A DNA stretch of 64,000 nucleotides from Molossus alvarezi (GCA_037176705.1 CM073885.1:221352290-221416289); one strand, 5' to 3'; counted from the stretch's first letter, positions 45,905-58,465 are shown. Made by a program: numbers and translations. The notes: generated by a model not told the origin, from the sequence alone.

Positions 45905-46300
45905 GATTGATCTATGAGTTCAGAGGGAACATAAGGGAGGGCAGTGACTGCTAATTGGAAGGCTAATGAAAGGATTCATGAAGGAAGAGGCAATGCAGCT
46001 GGGTTCTGAAGAGTTCATAAGATTTAGACATTTGAAATAAAGCAAGGACAAGAGCTCAAACAAGGTAAAGAAAAGAAAAAAATGGTGGTTGTAGAAAAGA
46101 ATGAATCATTTATTTTGGTCAGATTTCTAAGTATGTGACGGGAACAGTGGGCCAAATTAGGGAGAAGTTTGGAAGCTAGGGTGGGGATTTGGAACTTTAA
46201 TTCATAGCATTCGGGAGCAGGGGAGTGATATTATTTGAGTAGTGTTTTAGGAAGATTAATCCATCAGCCATGTGTAGAGCAGGTGGGTGAGGGCAGGGGA
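45905..46300 (-). repeat. Probable L2 fragment
   Basis: GGGAGCAGGGGAGTGATATT, GAAGATTAATCCATCAGCCA and GCAAGTATTGCAATGGCCCA follow reversed L2. Confidence 0.6.
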
Positions 46301-46459
46301 GCAGGGACACGGTTTGCAAGTATTGCAATGGCCCAGAAAGAGCTATTGCTGTGAGGTCAGTACTGTTGTGGAAGTGAAGAGGAGTTGGAGGTAAGGGGGA
46401 TGCATGCTGTGGAGTCAGAATTAGTAGCGATTAGTAACTGATTTAAGGTAGGGCCTAAG

Positions 46460-46805
46460 CAGGAAAGAGAATCAAGAATCAATGCTAAGGGAAATAAGCC
46501 ACACAGAAAAAGTAAGGAATCATATGATTTCACTCGTATGTGGCATATAAAACTGAAAGCAACTAATGAACAAATAGGACAGAAACAAACACTTATAGAC
46601 ACAGATAGCAATATAATGGTTACCAGAGGGAAAGGGGGTTGGGGGTCCTAAAGGGTAAAAGGGGTCAACTATGTGGTGAGGGAAGGAGATTTGCCTTGGG
46701 TGGTAAACGCAATGCAATATGCAGATTATGTACCATAGAATTGTACACTTAAAACTTGTATAATCCTATTAACCGATGTCATCCCAGTAAATTAAAATAA
46801 AAATA
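46460..46805 (+). repeat. Older L1 3' UTR (L1MA-like)
   Basis: ATCATATGATTTCACTCGTA, ATAGAATTGTACACTTAAAA and TGTCATCCCAGTAAATTAAA match the copy at 27345 in order and spacing. Confidence 0.78.
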
Positions 46806-46809
46806 ATGA

Positions 46810-47530
46810 TTTTTCTGCCTTTTATCACCTGGGATTGTCTAAATCCATTTGTTCCTTAAGAATACTGGCCCCTCTCAACCCAACACTCTCACAAGCCTCC
46901 CCTTCTGCTGGCTCTCCTGCTTCCCAATTCCCTACCCACCACCTGTTCTAATGATGGTGTGAACATCTTTCTCACTTACCACCATGGCCATATACAAAAA
47001 GGCATTCTGGTTTTATAATGGACCCTGGCAATTTTTACTGTCACTGTTCCTGAGGAGTTCACATTCAGAAAGGGTTTTGAGATGCATTGACACAGTGAGA
47101 AAATAATCCAGTTTTCCTCATTCTTTATGCTGATATAAGTATTCTTAGGTTGAGCTTTGATTTTTGGTGGGTGGGAAGGGGAGGAAAGAGGTAGTTTGGG
47201 GTATTGCTGACAGAAAGCTTGTGAGTGTGTTGATTTTTCACTTGTTCACTGTGATGTCTCCTTGAGAACCATAATCAATTAGGCCCAGGACAGCAGCTGC
47301 TTGTCCCAATCGACCTTCCTGCCCAGTTTCCACTGAAATTCTCTCATTTCTCACTCCATCTACCCTCTGTGTCTTGTTTAAGTCCATTTGGTGACAGACA
47401 CTATTTCCTATTTCTTTAAAATTTCTCTTGTCATTGATATCCTGAACATTGTCTTCCTCTTGCCCTCACTTTCTCTGTCCCTTCCTCCCTCTTCTTCTTT
47501 AGATATGAACAAAGATGTATAAATATGTCA
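46810..47530. other. Unassigned non-coding DNA
   Basis: It is pyrimidine-rich in places (46880-46960, 47330-47500). No element was recognised. Confidence 0.4.
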
Positions 47531-47539
47531 TTTCAAACT

Positions 47540-48050
47540 TTTTTGGGGGGGTTTCTTAAAGCAACAAAGGTGCATTCCTTAATCCATGTCATGGCCATGG
47601 CTCTGTGGTTGGCCCCATGTGTCATCTTCAGTCTGGAATCTAGGCTGAGGAGCTGCCCCAATCTTGGTTCTGTGGAAGAAGAAAAAACAAAAAAACCCCA
47701 TGTTGGCTGTGCCTCTGCAATGGCTTTCGAGTTTCTGCTCAGAGGTGGTACATGTCACTTTAACAAAAGTTTCTCACACCCAGCTGGTGTGTCTCATTTG
47801 GTTGAATATTGTCCCATGCACCAGGAGGTCACAGGTTTGATTACCAGTCAGGGCACATGCCTGGGTTTTAGGCTGATCTCTAGTAGGGGGCATGCAGGAG
47901 GCAGCCCATCGATGTTTCTATCTCACTCTCTCTCTAAAAAAAATCAATAAAAATATATTTTTTTAAAAAAATTCTCACTACCTGTCACCTAGTCCCAAAG
48001 ACAATGCCACAAGGTTTAAGTTTTTGTTTATTGTTATAGCAGCAGCTCAT
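47540..48050 (-). repeat. Old repeat related to 41245-41640, interrupted by a SINE
   Basis: GCAACAAAGGTGCATTCCTT, GGAATCTAGGCTGAGGAGCT and GTGGTACATGTCACTTT resemble a more diverged copy of the 41245 repeat. Confidence 0.4.
47779..47968 (+). mobile_element. Ves-related SINE
   Basis: CCAGCTGGTGTGTCTCATTT (head), GGTTTGATTACCAGTCAGGG (B box) and CATCGATGTTTCTATCTCAC (body) end in an A-rich tail. A short TTCTCAC duplication flanks it. Confidence 0.87.
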
Positions 48051-48059
48051 TTAATTATT

Positions 48060-49460
48060 TGTTAGCCTTTTTCAGGTTATACTGCAGTGCAAACAACTCC
48101 ATATCCTAGTGGATCACAACGAGAAAGTTTAAATCCTTGCTATATGCTATGCCAGTATGCCAACTCTGGGTCAAAGGAAGCTCTTAGTTCATGATTCTGC
48201 TCAAGTGTCTTCTTCATTCTGGCTTTCAGGCTAAAGGCTAAAGGTGTAGCCCTCTCTTGGCAGAGGTAAAAGAACCTCAAATTTACATTTCTTTCTTTTT
48301 TTTATTTGAGTAGAACTCTTTGTCCAAAGTGTGGTAGGACATGGTTTTCTCCTTCTCTTATTCTTTTTCTGTATGAGATCTCTAGTCTGGAACACTGGTT
48401 GGGATAAAAGAAAAGGGTATTTGCCAATGGTGAAAAATTTAGCACCTTTCTTGGTGTTAGTTTTCATACAAAAGTGAGTGATGTCACTTTGTGAACTAAA
48501 GGGTCCATTTGCCTACATGCATCAAAGCCCAATAAGACAGGAACAGGAGTTTGCAGCCAAAAAAGTAAGGGTTTAGTAGTTGAGGAAATGGTGCCACACT
48601 CAGAGTCATAGGCAAGTTAGTGCTCAAAGACTTGGCTCCCTGATGACGTCTAGGGAAGGAATTATATAAGAAACTAAAGGAGTTAGGGCCATGTTTAGGG
48701 TCATGGTCTTTACTGATTGGTAAGTGCTAGGGTAGGGAGTAGTTGATCATTGTATCTGGATTCATCGGGTTGCACAAGAATGTGGTCAGTAGAGTTGTTC
48801 TGGAGCTGAAACACAACTGAGGCCTAGATGATATCTCTAGTTTGACTGAAACTCTGTCTCTGTGGTCAACAGACCCGAGGCTTTGTTCTTAAGATCAGTT
48901 GATGCTGATCAGAACCTCATTGTCCTGAAGGCCTAAGTGCAAGGGAGAGGGAGGTGGGTGGGTCGAGGTGCTGAATGAGGCCAGTTTGAATCAAAAGGAA
49001 AGAAAAGAGAAGAGGTCATATTAAAGAAATAAAATTTCCTCATGGGTGCATTAGGAGAACAAGGTTTATCTTGGGGACATTTCACTTTGAGTCTTCTACC
49101 AACAAAGTGCACTGCCTCCTCCCCAACTCCCTTCCCCTTCACCAGAGATGAGGGACAGAAGAGGTAGAATTCTAGGGGGAAGGAAGGGGTGGAAGAGATG
49201 GAAGGGACAATGAGGGGAGAAGAAGATGATGGAAGGAGCCAGAGAGGCGGGGTTCTCTGACAAAAACCTCTGGTGGACTTAGGACCCAGAGGATGACTAA
49301 AGAGCTCTTTTACTCAGCCTGTGACTTTGTGTACATGTGGTTAACCAAATAGGGGTTCTTTGTGCATGTGTTTGGAAATGATTGTATCTTGCTGCCTTTC
49401 TAGTAGTTAAAGACATAGGTCCATAACCCTAGTGCACTACATAGATAAGAGTAGGGCTGC
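48060..49460. other. Unassigned; possible minus-strand LTR at 48500-48900
   Basis: AAAAGTAAGGGTTTAGTAGT and GCTCAAAGACTTGGCTCCCT vaguely resemble a reversed LTR. There is no confirmed end and no coding evidence. Confidence 0.3.
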
Positions 49461-49466
49461 TTTGGC

Positions 49467-49487
49467 GGGGGGGGGGGGGGGGGGGGG
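49467..49487. repeat. Homopolymer of 21 G
   Basis: An uninterrupted G-run follows TTTGGC. Its length in an assembly is unreliable. Confidence 0.95.
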
Positions 49488-49489
49488 AA

Positions 49490-50695
49490 TAGAAGACATT
49501 ACCATCCCCTACCCAACCACTATGCAGAACCCTGGGGCTCTGAACAATATAGTTTAAAGATCTAACGGATGAAGTCATAATCCTGTGGTCCAGGAGAATG
49601 ATCACAGAACCATTAAAAATGACTTCTAGACAAAATATTAGGGTTTTTGTTGTGGTTGCTGGGAAATGAGGTGCAATTGTAACACCACCCCTTGAAGAAT
49701 TCCAGAAGAAAACATGGTCTAGGATTACTTTATATGTAATTTATGCTAAAGATAAGCACTCCACAATGAGAAAATTTTATTTTGGCTTGAGGGAAGACAT
49801 TCTTCCCAGGCTGAGGAAGACTTCGTGGCTGGCTGCACTGACTGAAGCCGGAACTGTTGCTGGCTTAAACTTGTTTTCGTGAGCCTGTTTGTAGTGAGGA
49901 AGTATCATGTTTTTCAGCAAGTAACACTGGACCATGAACCCTGAACTTAGGAAAGGGAACCAATATGCAACTGTGTAGACTTGTAATCCTTTACCTCACA
50001 ATGGCCCTTAACAAGGTATGTGGCCTGGAAAATACGGAACCATGGCAAGACAGCCTGGGGGTTAAAGAATTTCTTTTCTTCCTGCCAGCTTCAAGTCTGG
50101 GAAAACAGGGCTTGTTCTTTCCCACTGAGTCTTCTTCAGAGAAACATGTATTTTGTGTTCGTAGAAAGGGGGAAAAAAAGAGTTTTGTTTTTCTCTTTTA
50201 CTTCTGTGGAGATGTGTTAACTAGCACGGAGGAAGAGATAGGGTCTTTTTATGAAGATGATATTGGCAGCTTAGGGACAGCATGGAGATAATTTACAGAT
50301 ATGCTGTTTAAAGCTGTAGATATCTATTCATACTGTTTCTGACTGTAGAAAGCAGGGATGGCTGCTACAAAGGTCAATGCCAAGTTTACATGCATCTTTT
50401 TAATAAGATCATTTACATAGCATTTTATTCACAAACACTGAGTGCCTTTGTTAATAGTCATTAACATTTTTTATTTCTCTCTCATGGGTTATAATTACGT
50501 TGTTATAAATATGGACACTCTAAAGAGACCCTGCTGAGAAAAAATGTTTCTCTTTTTTTCCTGATAATGAGGAGAAAACAGGTGTGCCTGATCCCACTCA
50601 GCAATGATATCACACAACTGGCTTTGCACTTGAGGTAGGTAGAAGAGTCTGTCCAAGTCCACTTAGTAGTCGTTTTGAACTATTAAAAAATAAAA
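49490..50695. other. Unassigned non-coding DNA
   Basis: A 108-codon frame (49965-50291) has no recognised domain. Nothing else was recognised. Confidence 0.4.
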
Positions 50696-50699
50696 AACA

Positions 50700-50930
50700 G
50701 CTTTGGCTAGTTTGGCTCAGTGGTTAGAGTGTCGGCCTGCAGACCAGAGACTCCCGGGTTCGGTTCCTGCTCAGGGCATGTAACTTAGTGGCAATTTGTC
50801 CCCGGCCCCAGTTGGGGTTGTGTGGGTGGTGACCATTTGATGTGTCTCTCTCACATCAATGTTTCTCTCTCTCTCTCTCTTCTTCTCTCCCTCCTGCTCT
50901 ATCTGATGATAAATGCAAAAATAAAAAAAT
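50700..50930 (+). mobile_element. Ves SINE
   Basis: GCTTTGGCTAGTTTGGCTCA (head), GGGTTCGGTTCCTGCTCAGG (B box), TTTCTCTCTCTCTCTCTTC (body) and an AAAATAAAAAAATAAA tail are present. The usual GGGTGAGGATT tail is replaced by CTATCTGATGATAAATGC. Confidence 0.9.
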
Positions 50931-50996
50931 AAAGAGCAACTATAGAGTCAAAAAACAGGAAAAGTGTCACTATTCAAACTGGTTATAATATTATTA

Positions 50997-51196
50997 TTAA
51001 ATGTTTTTATTATTTTTAAAATATTTTTAAGAGAGAGAGGAAGAGAAAGAGAAAGAGAGACATCTATCAGCTGCCTCCTGCACACCCCCTATTGGGGATC
51101 GAGCCCACAACCTGGGCATGTGCCTTGACCAGGAATCAAACCCGACCTTTCAGTCCATGAGACGACACTCAATCCACTGAGCCACAGCAGCTGGGC
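50997..51196 (-). mobile_element. Ves-related SINE with TSD
   Basis: It has a purine-rich body with ATCTATCAGCTGCCTCCTGC, and the head end GAGCCACAGCAGCTGGGC. ACTGGTTATAATATTATT and ATTGGTTATAATTATT flank it. Confidence 0.9.
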
Positions 51197-51239
51197 AAAA
51201 TTGGTTATAATTATTTACATGAAGAAGTTTAAGTAGTGG

Positions 51240-53315
51240 ATTGGACCCCTCCAAAGTGGGGTCATTCCTTGATATAAAATTATATGGGAATGGCGAACAG
51301 GTAAGACAGATCAAAGAGGAGCTGCTCAGGGTGAAGGGAGGCTGGGTAGAGCCTATCTTATTTGTCACTCTGCCTGGAGTGACCATTGAGACATCTTTGT
51401 GGGATCCCTGGACTTCTGAGGATTCCAGTTAGAACACACTGGGTTGAAGAGCAGACTTTCTTTGAATTCCAAGCTCATAGGATTTGGCCAATAGCCTCCA
51501 GCTCCTGAGGGGTGACATGAGCTATTTAGTGTTTGGGCACAGCGAGTGTGTACCTTTTGGTCTAGCCAATGAAAATCCTGGGGCTCTGGCACAGCTCTGG
51601 CCAAAGCTGGGTATGGATGTGTGGTGGGGCTGACCCACAGTGGCACTTGAGGAGCAAAGGGGCATGGAGACGACATCCTGGGAGAAGGACAGTCTAAGGT
51701 CCACAGAAACTGTCCCAGTATAAAGTTCAAAGGGGACTAGTAATGAGTCAAGGACAGAATATGAAGCAAGGGTGTATCATCTGAAGTCAGATAAGACTAG
51801 ACTAGGGTCTGAGAGTTGGGACAGAAGTTAGATTTTGGGATACAAGGAGAAAACCTTTAAATGATCCTGTGGTCTTGCCTGTGGGTGAGGAGGGAGCTGT
51901 AAGGGCCCTTGAGGAGGGTCTGTAGAGGGCTCTGGATGTGGAGGGATGAGGTAGATTGAGCCTCCTTAGCTTACAGTCACTGCCGGCATCTTAAACACAT
52001 TGTGAGCCAGCATCCTATATCATGGGCTTTTCCCATTCTCTTCCTCCATCTCTCTGAGGATGGGGATCTTATCAAAGTTGGGCTTTAGAACTTACCTTTG
52101 ACAAAGATTCGAAGTAATTTCCTAAAATTTAATGTAATTTAAAAATCCTAACTAGATCAAACAAACATTTGCACTGTCCATCTGTATATCATATATGCCT
52201 GTGTCATTGGGATTTTAGGATTTTGGCAGCCTTTTCTTTCTCATGTTGTTCTGAGGGCTGGGTGTGGAGCAACACTCCTCATAGCCTAAAGTCATGCACA
52301 CCCAAGGACTTCTCCCAAGGCCGAAGGTAAGGGGGCGCATGCTGCACAGTATACAAGTTGGCATTGCCCTCCCTGTTGTGTGCCTGGGAGGGTCATCACC
52401 TGGGACAATCAGAGAGGAGAAAATGGCTGAGGGGGAGGAACAAAAGCTTAAGAATCCTTGTTTTCTTTGTACTTAAGGTTTATGAATTGTTTCCTTTCTA
52501 AAATGTCTTTAAAAAACAGCATTCTCCACTGAGGCCCAACAGGAAAGGCTCTGGGAAATATAAAAACATTAATCTTTGAAATACAAATTTATGCCACTGT
52601 GATGAGCTCAAGCCTCTCTTGATGAGTTCCTATCCTTCCTACTGCCTGTGACTTACATAATGCTGTGGAGAGAACCCTAAAATGTGAAAGTCACTTTAAC
52701 ATAAGACTAGAAAACAGGAAATACAATTTTAAATTTAAAGGGAAATTATAGATCTGTTGGCCATTTAGAAAATGGGGGCTCAAAGCCCAGAGACGGGTAT
52801 TTCCTATTTTCCTTCAGGGGCCATCTGTAGTGGCTATGTTAGGCTTCTGGGACATTTTCTTAGAACCCTTAAGGATGTCTGAAAAAGGAGCTAGATTTTC
52901 TTTGGACATGAAGCTGGCTAGGAGGTTTGGCTGGCCTTTAACAAGTTGGGTCACATTTCTGAGAGGCAGGTGCTATAAGAAAGCTTGGGTAGAGTCCCAA
53001 ATCTCAGGGACCTTCTGGAGTTGATTGACACAGATCTGTTCAGAGAGAACCAAGCATGATCTAAAATCAGTTAACCTCCAGGAAACTTAGAAGAGACAGA
53101 AGGTCCAGCTGACCCTGATGAAATCTGGACTCCATTTCTCAGACCTTGAGTCTAAAAAGAGACTTTGGGCAGAATATTTCAAGGTCTTATGGCAAGTTGG
53201 TGGTAGACGCAGGTTTAGAGCTCCTGGCTCCTGACTGACTCCCAGTTCAGCATTTTTTCATCTCTATAGTCCTACCTGTACTTCCACCTCCACTCGGCTC
53301 TATTATGTTCCCCAA
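51240..53315. other. Unassigned non-coding DNA
   Basis: Weak reversed MIR traces occur near 52740-52800 and 53150-53260. A 121-codon frame at 51365-51730 has no domain signature. Confidence 0.4.
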
Positions 53316-53319
53316 AATT

Positions 53320-53412
53320 TCCCTTCCCTTCCCTTCCCTTCCCTTCCCTTCCCTTCCCTTCCCTTCCCTTCCCTTCCCTTCCCTTCCCTTCCCTTCCCTT
53401 CCCTTCCCTTCC
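53320..53412. repeat. (CCCTT)n microsatellite
   Basis: About 18 pure units give a spurious Gly/Arg/Lys/Glu repeat frame on the minus strand. Confidence 0.97.
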
Positions 53413-53414
53413 TA

Positions 53415-54790
53415 ATCCTCCCTTCCTTCCTTCCACTGAACATTTGGTGCTCACCATGTACCTGGGATTATGCCATACTTAAAAAGACAAAATGAGTAGT
53501 ACTCAGTCTTGCTATCTTAAAATCTTACACTTTGAATAATTGTCCATTGATAAAGTGGAGAAAGCTTTACCTAAGGACTTATGAGATCAAGGGTCTTTTT
53601 AACCATATTTCTCATGATCATTTACCAAGGGTCATGTCTAGGAGTCTAGAATCAAGTCTAGAATCAAGCACATGTATATTTGAATATGAGATGGTGCTCT
53701 TGATAGGGTTGGCTAGGTATAATCTTGGCTGATAGAAATGTCTCAACAGGAACATTTATTCTATTCATGGGATGGTGTGAACTTCTCCCTCACCCACCTC
53801 TTGTGGTTCCAGCACAGGTAGGCAATTGGTAGACACAAGGGATGAATGGGGATTAGAGGGAGGTGAGGGGGAAAGGGATGTGGGCGAAGGCCTGGGCAGC
53901 TGTAGGTCAGGGAAGACAAGGCTAGAATCAGGACTGATAGTATCATAGCAGACACTGGGAAACCAGGGCAGAGCAAGAATTTAGTGCAAATTCAGAAAAC
54001 AGCGAGCAAGTGGGAGCCATAGTCAGAAGCAAAGGAGGAAGCAGAGACTGACAGGCACAATAAAGCTGGATGAAAGGCAAGTCTGCAGCAGCCACAGTAG
54101 TTCCTGAGGTAGAGTGGCCATGTTAAGGAAAGACAGGCCTCAGGAGAGGTTTGCATTCTTGCCTGTGGCTCAGCCAAATGCAATGTCTGAATCCCCTGGG
54201 TAGAGGCCTGTGGAGCAAAACAGATGGCTCATGCAGGCAACCTACAAACTTTCTGGGGCTCCCTGGAAGTTGTCATGGCTACTGACTTATTAAGAAGAAG
54301 GTGTAGATGGGGGTCTCGGGAAGGGCATTAATCTCCTGGGAAGAGTTGCTTTTGCCTTCTTCCTCTCTGACTGCACAAGGCAGAAAGAAAATTCTTCATG
54401 AGCATTTCATCAAAGAAGTAATTTCAACCCACTTACGCAAGGTGACAGAAGAGCAAATGCATAACCTGGTGACATGCCTGCAATTTGAGAGCTTTATTAA
54501 AATAAAAAAAGATTCTCATATAATAAGCAAAATGATCACAGGTGGGTATGGTGATAAAAGAGGCTCATCAGAGGAGGCCCTGAAGAAAGGAGTTTTCTTA
54601 GAAAAGGCATTTTCTTAGGTTTGTAACCTATAGTCAGGGTTGAGAGGTATGGGTGACAGTGGTCTGTGATTCCAAGTCTTTTAAACACCATATTCTTTAT
54701 ATATCCTATTTTCTGGAGATTAGAACTCTGGCATTCACAGTCCCAAGTCAAAGGCTGATTTATTTGTTTGCTCACTGAACCCTGCTGGTT
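53415..54790. other. Unassigned non-coding DNA
   Basis: No repeat or exon was recognised. A 103-codon frame (54307-54618) has no motif. Confidence 0.4.
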
Positions 54791-54794
54791 AAGC

Positions 54795-55262
54795 ATCTAA
54801 AAGCTGGGTGCCAGGAGTCTAGAGGTAAATGTAATATGACTTCTGCCCTTAAAGAGCATGTGATCCAGTTGAAGAGATAGATATGTGCATTCACAATAAT
54901 GATGGAGTATGCAAATCTAGGTAAGCCTGGAGTAAAGGTCTGGGCTAGATTCCCTACAAACATAAATAGAGAAATGCCTCCCTCCATCTATTGTGGAATG
55001 GGGAGACTTCTAGGAGGAGGTGGATCTTGCACTGAATTTTGAAAGGTGTCAGATAGACCAAAAGGGAACAGTATTCTAGGCAGAAAAAAGGGAATATTGT
55101 AAAGGCAGTGGGAAAGTGTGTCATTGTCAGAGAGTTTGGTATGACTGAAATCCAGGGAAATTGTGGAGGTGGGAGGGACTGTGGCAGGAATGATAGGCTA
55201 GGGGCCAATTCATTGAAGTTCTTAAGTTCCATACTCATACGTTTGAATTTTCTTCTAATGGT
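54795..55262 (-). repeat. L2 LINE fragment
   Basis: CTGCCCTTAAAGAGCATGTG, ATTCTAGGCAGAAAAAAGGG and AAAGGCAGTGGGAAAGTG follow reversed L2 (reversed order of the LINE 3' end). Confidence 0.7.
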
Positions 55263-55264
55263 CA

Positions 55265-55610
55265 TACTATGGACTGAGTTGTCTCCCCCTTCCCCCCCCA
55301 ATTTCTATATTGAAACTGTAACCCCAATGTGATGATATTAGAAAAATGGCCTATGGGAGGTAATTAGGATTAGATGAGGTCATGAGGGTGGAGCCATCAT
55401 AACAGGATTAGTGTCCTTATAACAAAGGAAAGATCTGTTTTCGCCAGGTGAGGACTCAATGAGAAGGTGGGCAGTGTGCAAGCTGGAAGAGAGCTCTCAC
55501 CAGAACCCAGCGATGTCGGTACTCCAATTTCAGGCTTCCAGCCTCCAGAACTGTGAGAAAACACACTTCTGCTGTTTAAGCTACCAGTTTATGGTATTTT
55601 ATTATGCTAT
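55265..55610 (+). repeat. MLT1-type MaLR LTR
   Basis: ACTATGGACTGAGTTGTCTC, TGTAACCCCAATGTGATGAT, AGGTCATGAGGGTGGAGCCA, TTCCAGCCTCCAGAACTGTG and TGCTGTTTAAGCTACCAGTT give a nearly complete LTR in sense orientation. It is non-coding, and no internal genes follow. Confidence 0.88.
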
Positions 55611-55789
55611 CCCAGGTTGGCTAAGTTGGATCAGTTGGCTTAAAACATTTTTTGGGGGGATTAATTTTTACTTTTTATAAGCCCTTCAAAACATGTGCAG
55701 AGCTCTAATGTATAAATTTATCTTAGACTGCGTGTCTCTGTGTTATCTAAATTGTGGATCAAGGTGAGCAATCAAGGTAGAGCAGCAGA

Positions 55790-56345
55790 ATCAGTTTTTT
55801 AATTTATTTGATAAATATTTATCAAGATGGTATTGTGGTAGGGGCTTTTGATAGTGTTGAAGTTACCATGGTGACTAAGACAGATCAGCCACTGCCTTTA
55901 TGTAGCTTACCTCCTAATGGAGAAGGTAAGAAGAAAACAAATATAAGAGCAAGATAATTTCAGGCATTAAAAATACTATAAAAAAATGAAGCAGGGTGAC
56001 ATGACAGATTATTTTTAATATGTAGTCGGGAAAGGCATTTCTAAGGAGATGCCTTTGGAACCGAGATGTAAATAATGAGTCATCATATGAGGACTTGGGT
56101 ATAGAGGAGGCTGCAAGTGCTCAAGAATGGGAGCAGGTTGGGAGTTGAGAGGCCATTTGCCATGGTCTGGGGAAAAGATGAAGGTGAACGGGACTAGAAG
56201 TGGAGATGGAGAGGATCTTGAATTAGGAATGGATGAATTTGGGATATATTTTGAAGGCTAAACCATCGGGAGGGTTGGTTGCGAGTAAAAGAAAAGAAAA
56301 GTATGACCTCCAAGTTTCTAGCTAAAAGAACTAGATAGATGATAA
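55790..56345 (-). repeat. L2 LINE fragment
   Basis: TTGATAAATATTTATCAAGA, GAAAGGCATTTCTAAGGAGA and GGATATATTTTGAAGGCTAA are the reversed L2 3' end through to its coding part. Confidence 0.75.
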
Positions 56346-56349
56346 TGCT

Positions 56350-57105
56350 GTTATTGAGGGAGGAACAATTAAATTAATTTGATTTTATGGGAATAAAAGA
56401 ACTAATTGGTACTTCAATGATTTTAGAAAATTCCCAACATTTACTTAAGTGTTGGGTAGACTTGTTTCTAAGTTTGATCTTCTTCTCAACTGTAGTCACC
56501 ATCACCTCCATCAATTAGAAATAGCAGCTGTCTGGTTCTCCGAGGGACTTATAGGCTCCCACACAAAATTCATCACACTGATTATAGATAGGAACTAGTC
56601 CCTCTGGTTCTGTCCTTGGGTTATTTGGCCAGACAGACAGAATCAGACAGACAGGAAAAGACTTGCTGGGGAATTGCATAGTCAGACCAGGTAGGGGCAG
56701 TTGAAATCAACCTTTCCCCTTAGAGTCAACTTATGTGCTGCCATTTACACTTTTGCTCTCAGACCCAATTTTCCTTTCTCTGCTTTGTATCATAGGGAAT
56801 TATATTTCTAGAGAGGTTGGGCAAGTAGGAAGAACTGGTAGAAAATTGCAGGGCAGGAGAGAAGAAGTCAGATATTTCTCTTTCTCCTGCCCTGTCCTGG
56901 GTGAGGCTCCTCTTCTGTGAGACAGCTTCCTTCATGATGTCCAGCTTCTATATAGTAGCCCCTGCCCTGGCCCTAACTAGTCTAATGCCACTTGCTTCTG
57001 GGTTCTGATGATGCCACTTCCTTGTACAATTCCTCTTGCCCCAGGGTGGAAGTGGATTCCTGCTAGGGCCTTGCCATTTATTCTGGACTCTTTGACTACC
57101 TGATT
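56350..57105. other. Unassigned non-coding DNA
   Basis: There is a short CAGACAGACAGAATCAGA repeat near 56631-56660. No gene was recognised. Confidence 0.4.
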
Positions 57106-57120
57106 AACCAATCCCCCCAA

Positions 57121-57188
57121 TTTTTTATTTTTAATCCTCACTTGAGGACATTTTTCCACTTTTTTGTTTTGTTGTTCAGATAGAGTGG

Positions 57189-57236
<48 letters not shown>

Positions 57237-57400
57237 GAAACATAGATGTGAAAGGGACACATCGAGTGGCTGCCACCCGCACCACCAACCAGGACCTGGT
57301 ACAAACTGCAACCAAGGTAGGTGCTCTTAGCGGGAACCGAACCCGGGTCTCTCTGGACCGCAGGCTGACACTCTAACCACTGAGCCAAACTGTCCAGGGC
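57121..57400 (-). mobile_element. Ves SINE with expanded (GA)n body
   Basis: TTTTTAATCCTCACTTGAGG leads to a long GA run (57190-57240) and the head end GAGCCAAACTGTCCAGGGC. CCAATCCCCCCAA and CCAATCCCCCAA flank it (57108 and 57401). Confidence 0.93.
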
Positions 57401-57499
57401 CCAATCCCCCAAAATTTTAAGATTCAGAGTGGTTTCTGGTATCTTAAGAGGATCCTGACTGATGTGATAAGTATTTTGTGTGGTGGATTCTGAGAACTC

Positions 57500-57735
57500 T
57501 AGGTGTTAAGTGATCAGCTTATAAAGTCCTGCATTTCCTGGCTCTTCTCCAGCCCTCTGATTTCTTCCCCCATAACATTCCCTCTTGTGCTCTCCTTGTC
57601 TGAACACTCATCTTCTTTTTGTTCTATGAGAAGTCAAACTCATTCCCTGTTCAGGGCATTTATATTGGTGTCTTCTCTGCTTAGGAAGCTTTGCCCAGAT
57701 CTACATGAGGGGCCTCTTCCTAAGTCGACTGGATG
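57500..57735 (+). repeat. L2 LINE fragment
   Basis: GCATTTCCTGGCTCTTCTCC, TTCAGGGCATTTATATTGGT and GCTTAGGAAGCTTTGCCCAG follow the sense L2 3' region. Confidence 0.65.
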
Positions 57736-57739
57736 ACTA

Positions 57740-58410
57740 GCTTCACAGCTTCTGTGTATCTACTCTGAGGATCTTCTCCATTGGATTGGATGACCAAGAG
57801 CTCTGCAAATTAGTTTCTTTGCTGTTTCCCAAAGGCAAACCCACAAGCATTTTCTTTTTGAGACTCTTATAAGGGTATTTAAGAGTTCTGTTTAGTTTTA
57901 TGACCCTTTAATAGCATAGGCCTTTGACATTTACACATCAGAAGGAGCTGTCACATTTTGTGTAGGCATTAACGGACACTGTTCAACAGTTAGGGAAAAA
58001 ATGTTTTTGGCTAATAATGTTTTCTCCATGTATTGTGGAATGCTTTGGTCAAATGATTTAGTTGAAGAACATTAAAAACATTTGATAAAGTTTTTTTAAA
58101 AAAAATATGTAAGTAGAGAATGTTATGATTAGAGGAGGCCAGAAAGGTCCTTCTGATGATCATACTTTGCCTGAGGGTCTACTATTAGATTTCCGTATGT
58201 CTGAAATAAGTCATGCTTTTAAGGTGCAACTGCCCTTTGGAAAAGTCCCATCAGTGCTTTTCCTACTGGTGTAAATACTACAATTAATTTTCTTTTTAGC
58301 TTCTGGATAGATCAGATTTTGAGGACACTAAGAGTTTAGAGGCAGTGGTAAATGAAAGTAGGGTTGAATTTTCAGGACCAGAGGCTTATCCAAGAAAGCT
58401 GGTCAGAGCA
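57740..58410. other. Unassigned non-coding DNA
   Basis: No element or exon was recognised. Confidence 0.4.
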
Positions 58411-58415
58411 TATTG

Positions 58416-58416
<1 letters not shown>

Positions 58417-58454
<38 letters not shown>

Positions 58455-58465
58455 TGTGTATGTGT
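58417..58465. repeat. (TG)n microsatellite
   Basis: An interrupted TG run with two TATG steps. Confidence 0.95.

Noticed and set aside
53272..53457. Gly-Arg-Glu-Lys repeat protein
   Set aside because: This is a frame over the CCCTT microsatellite only.
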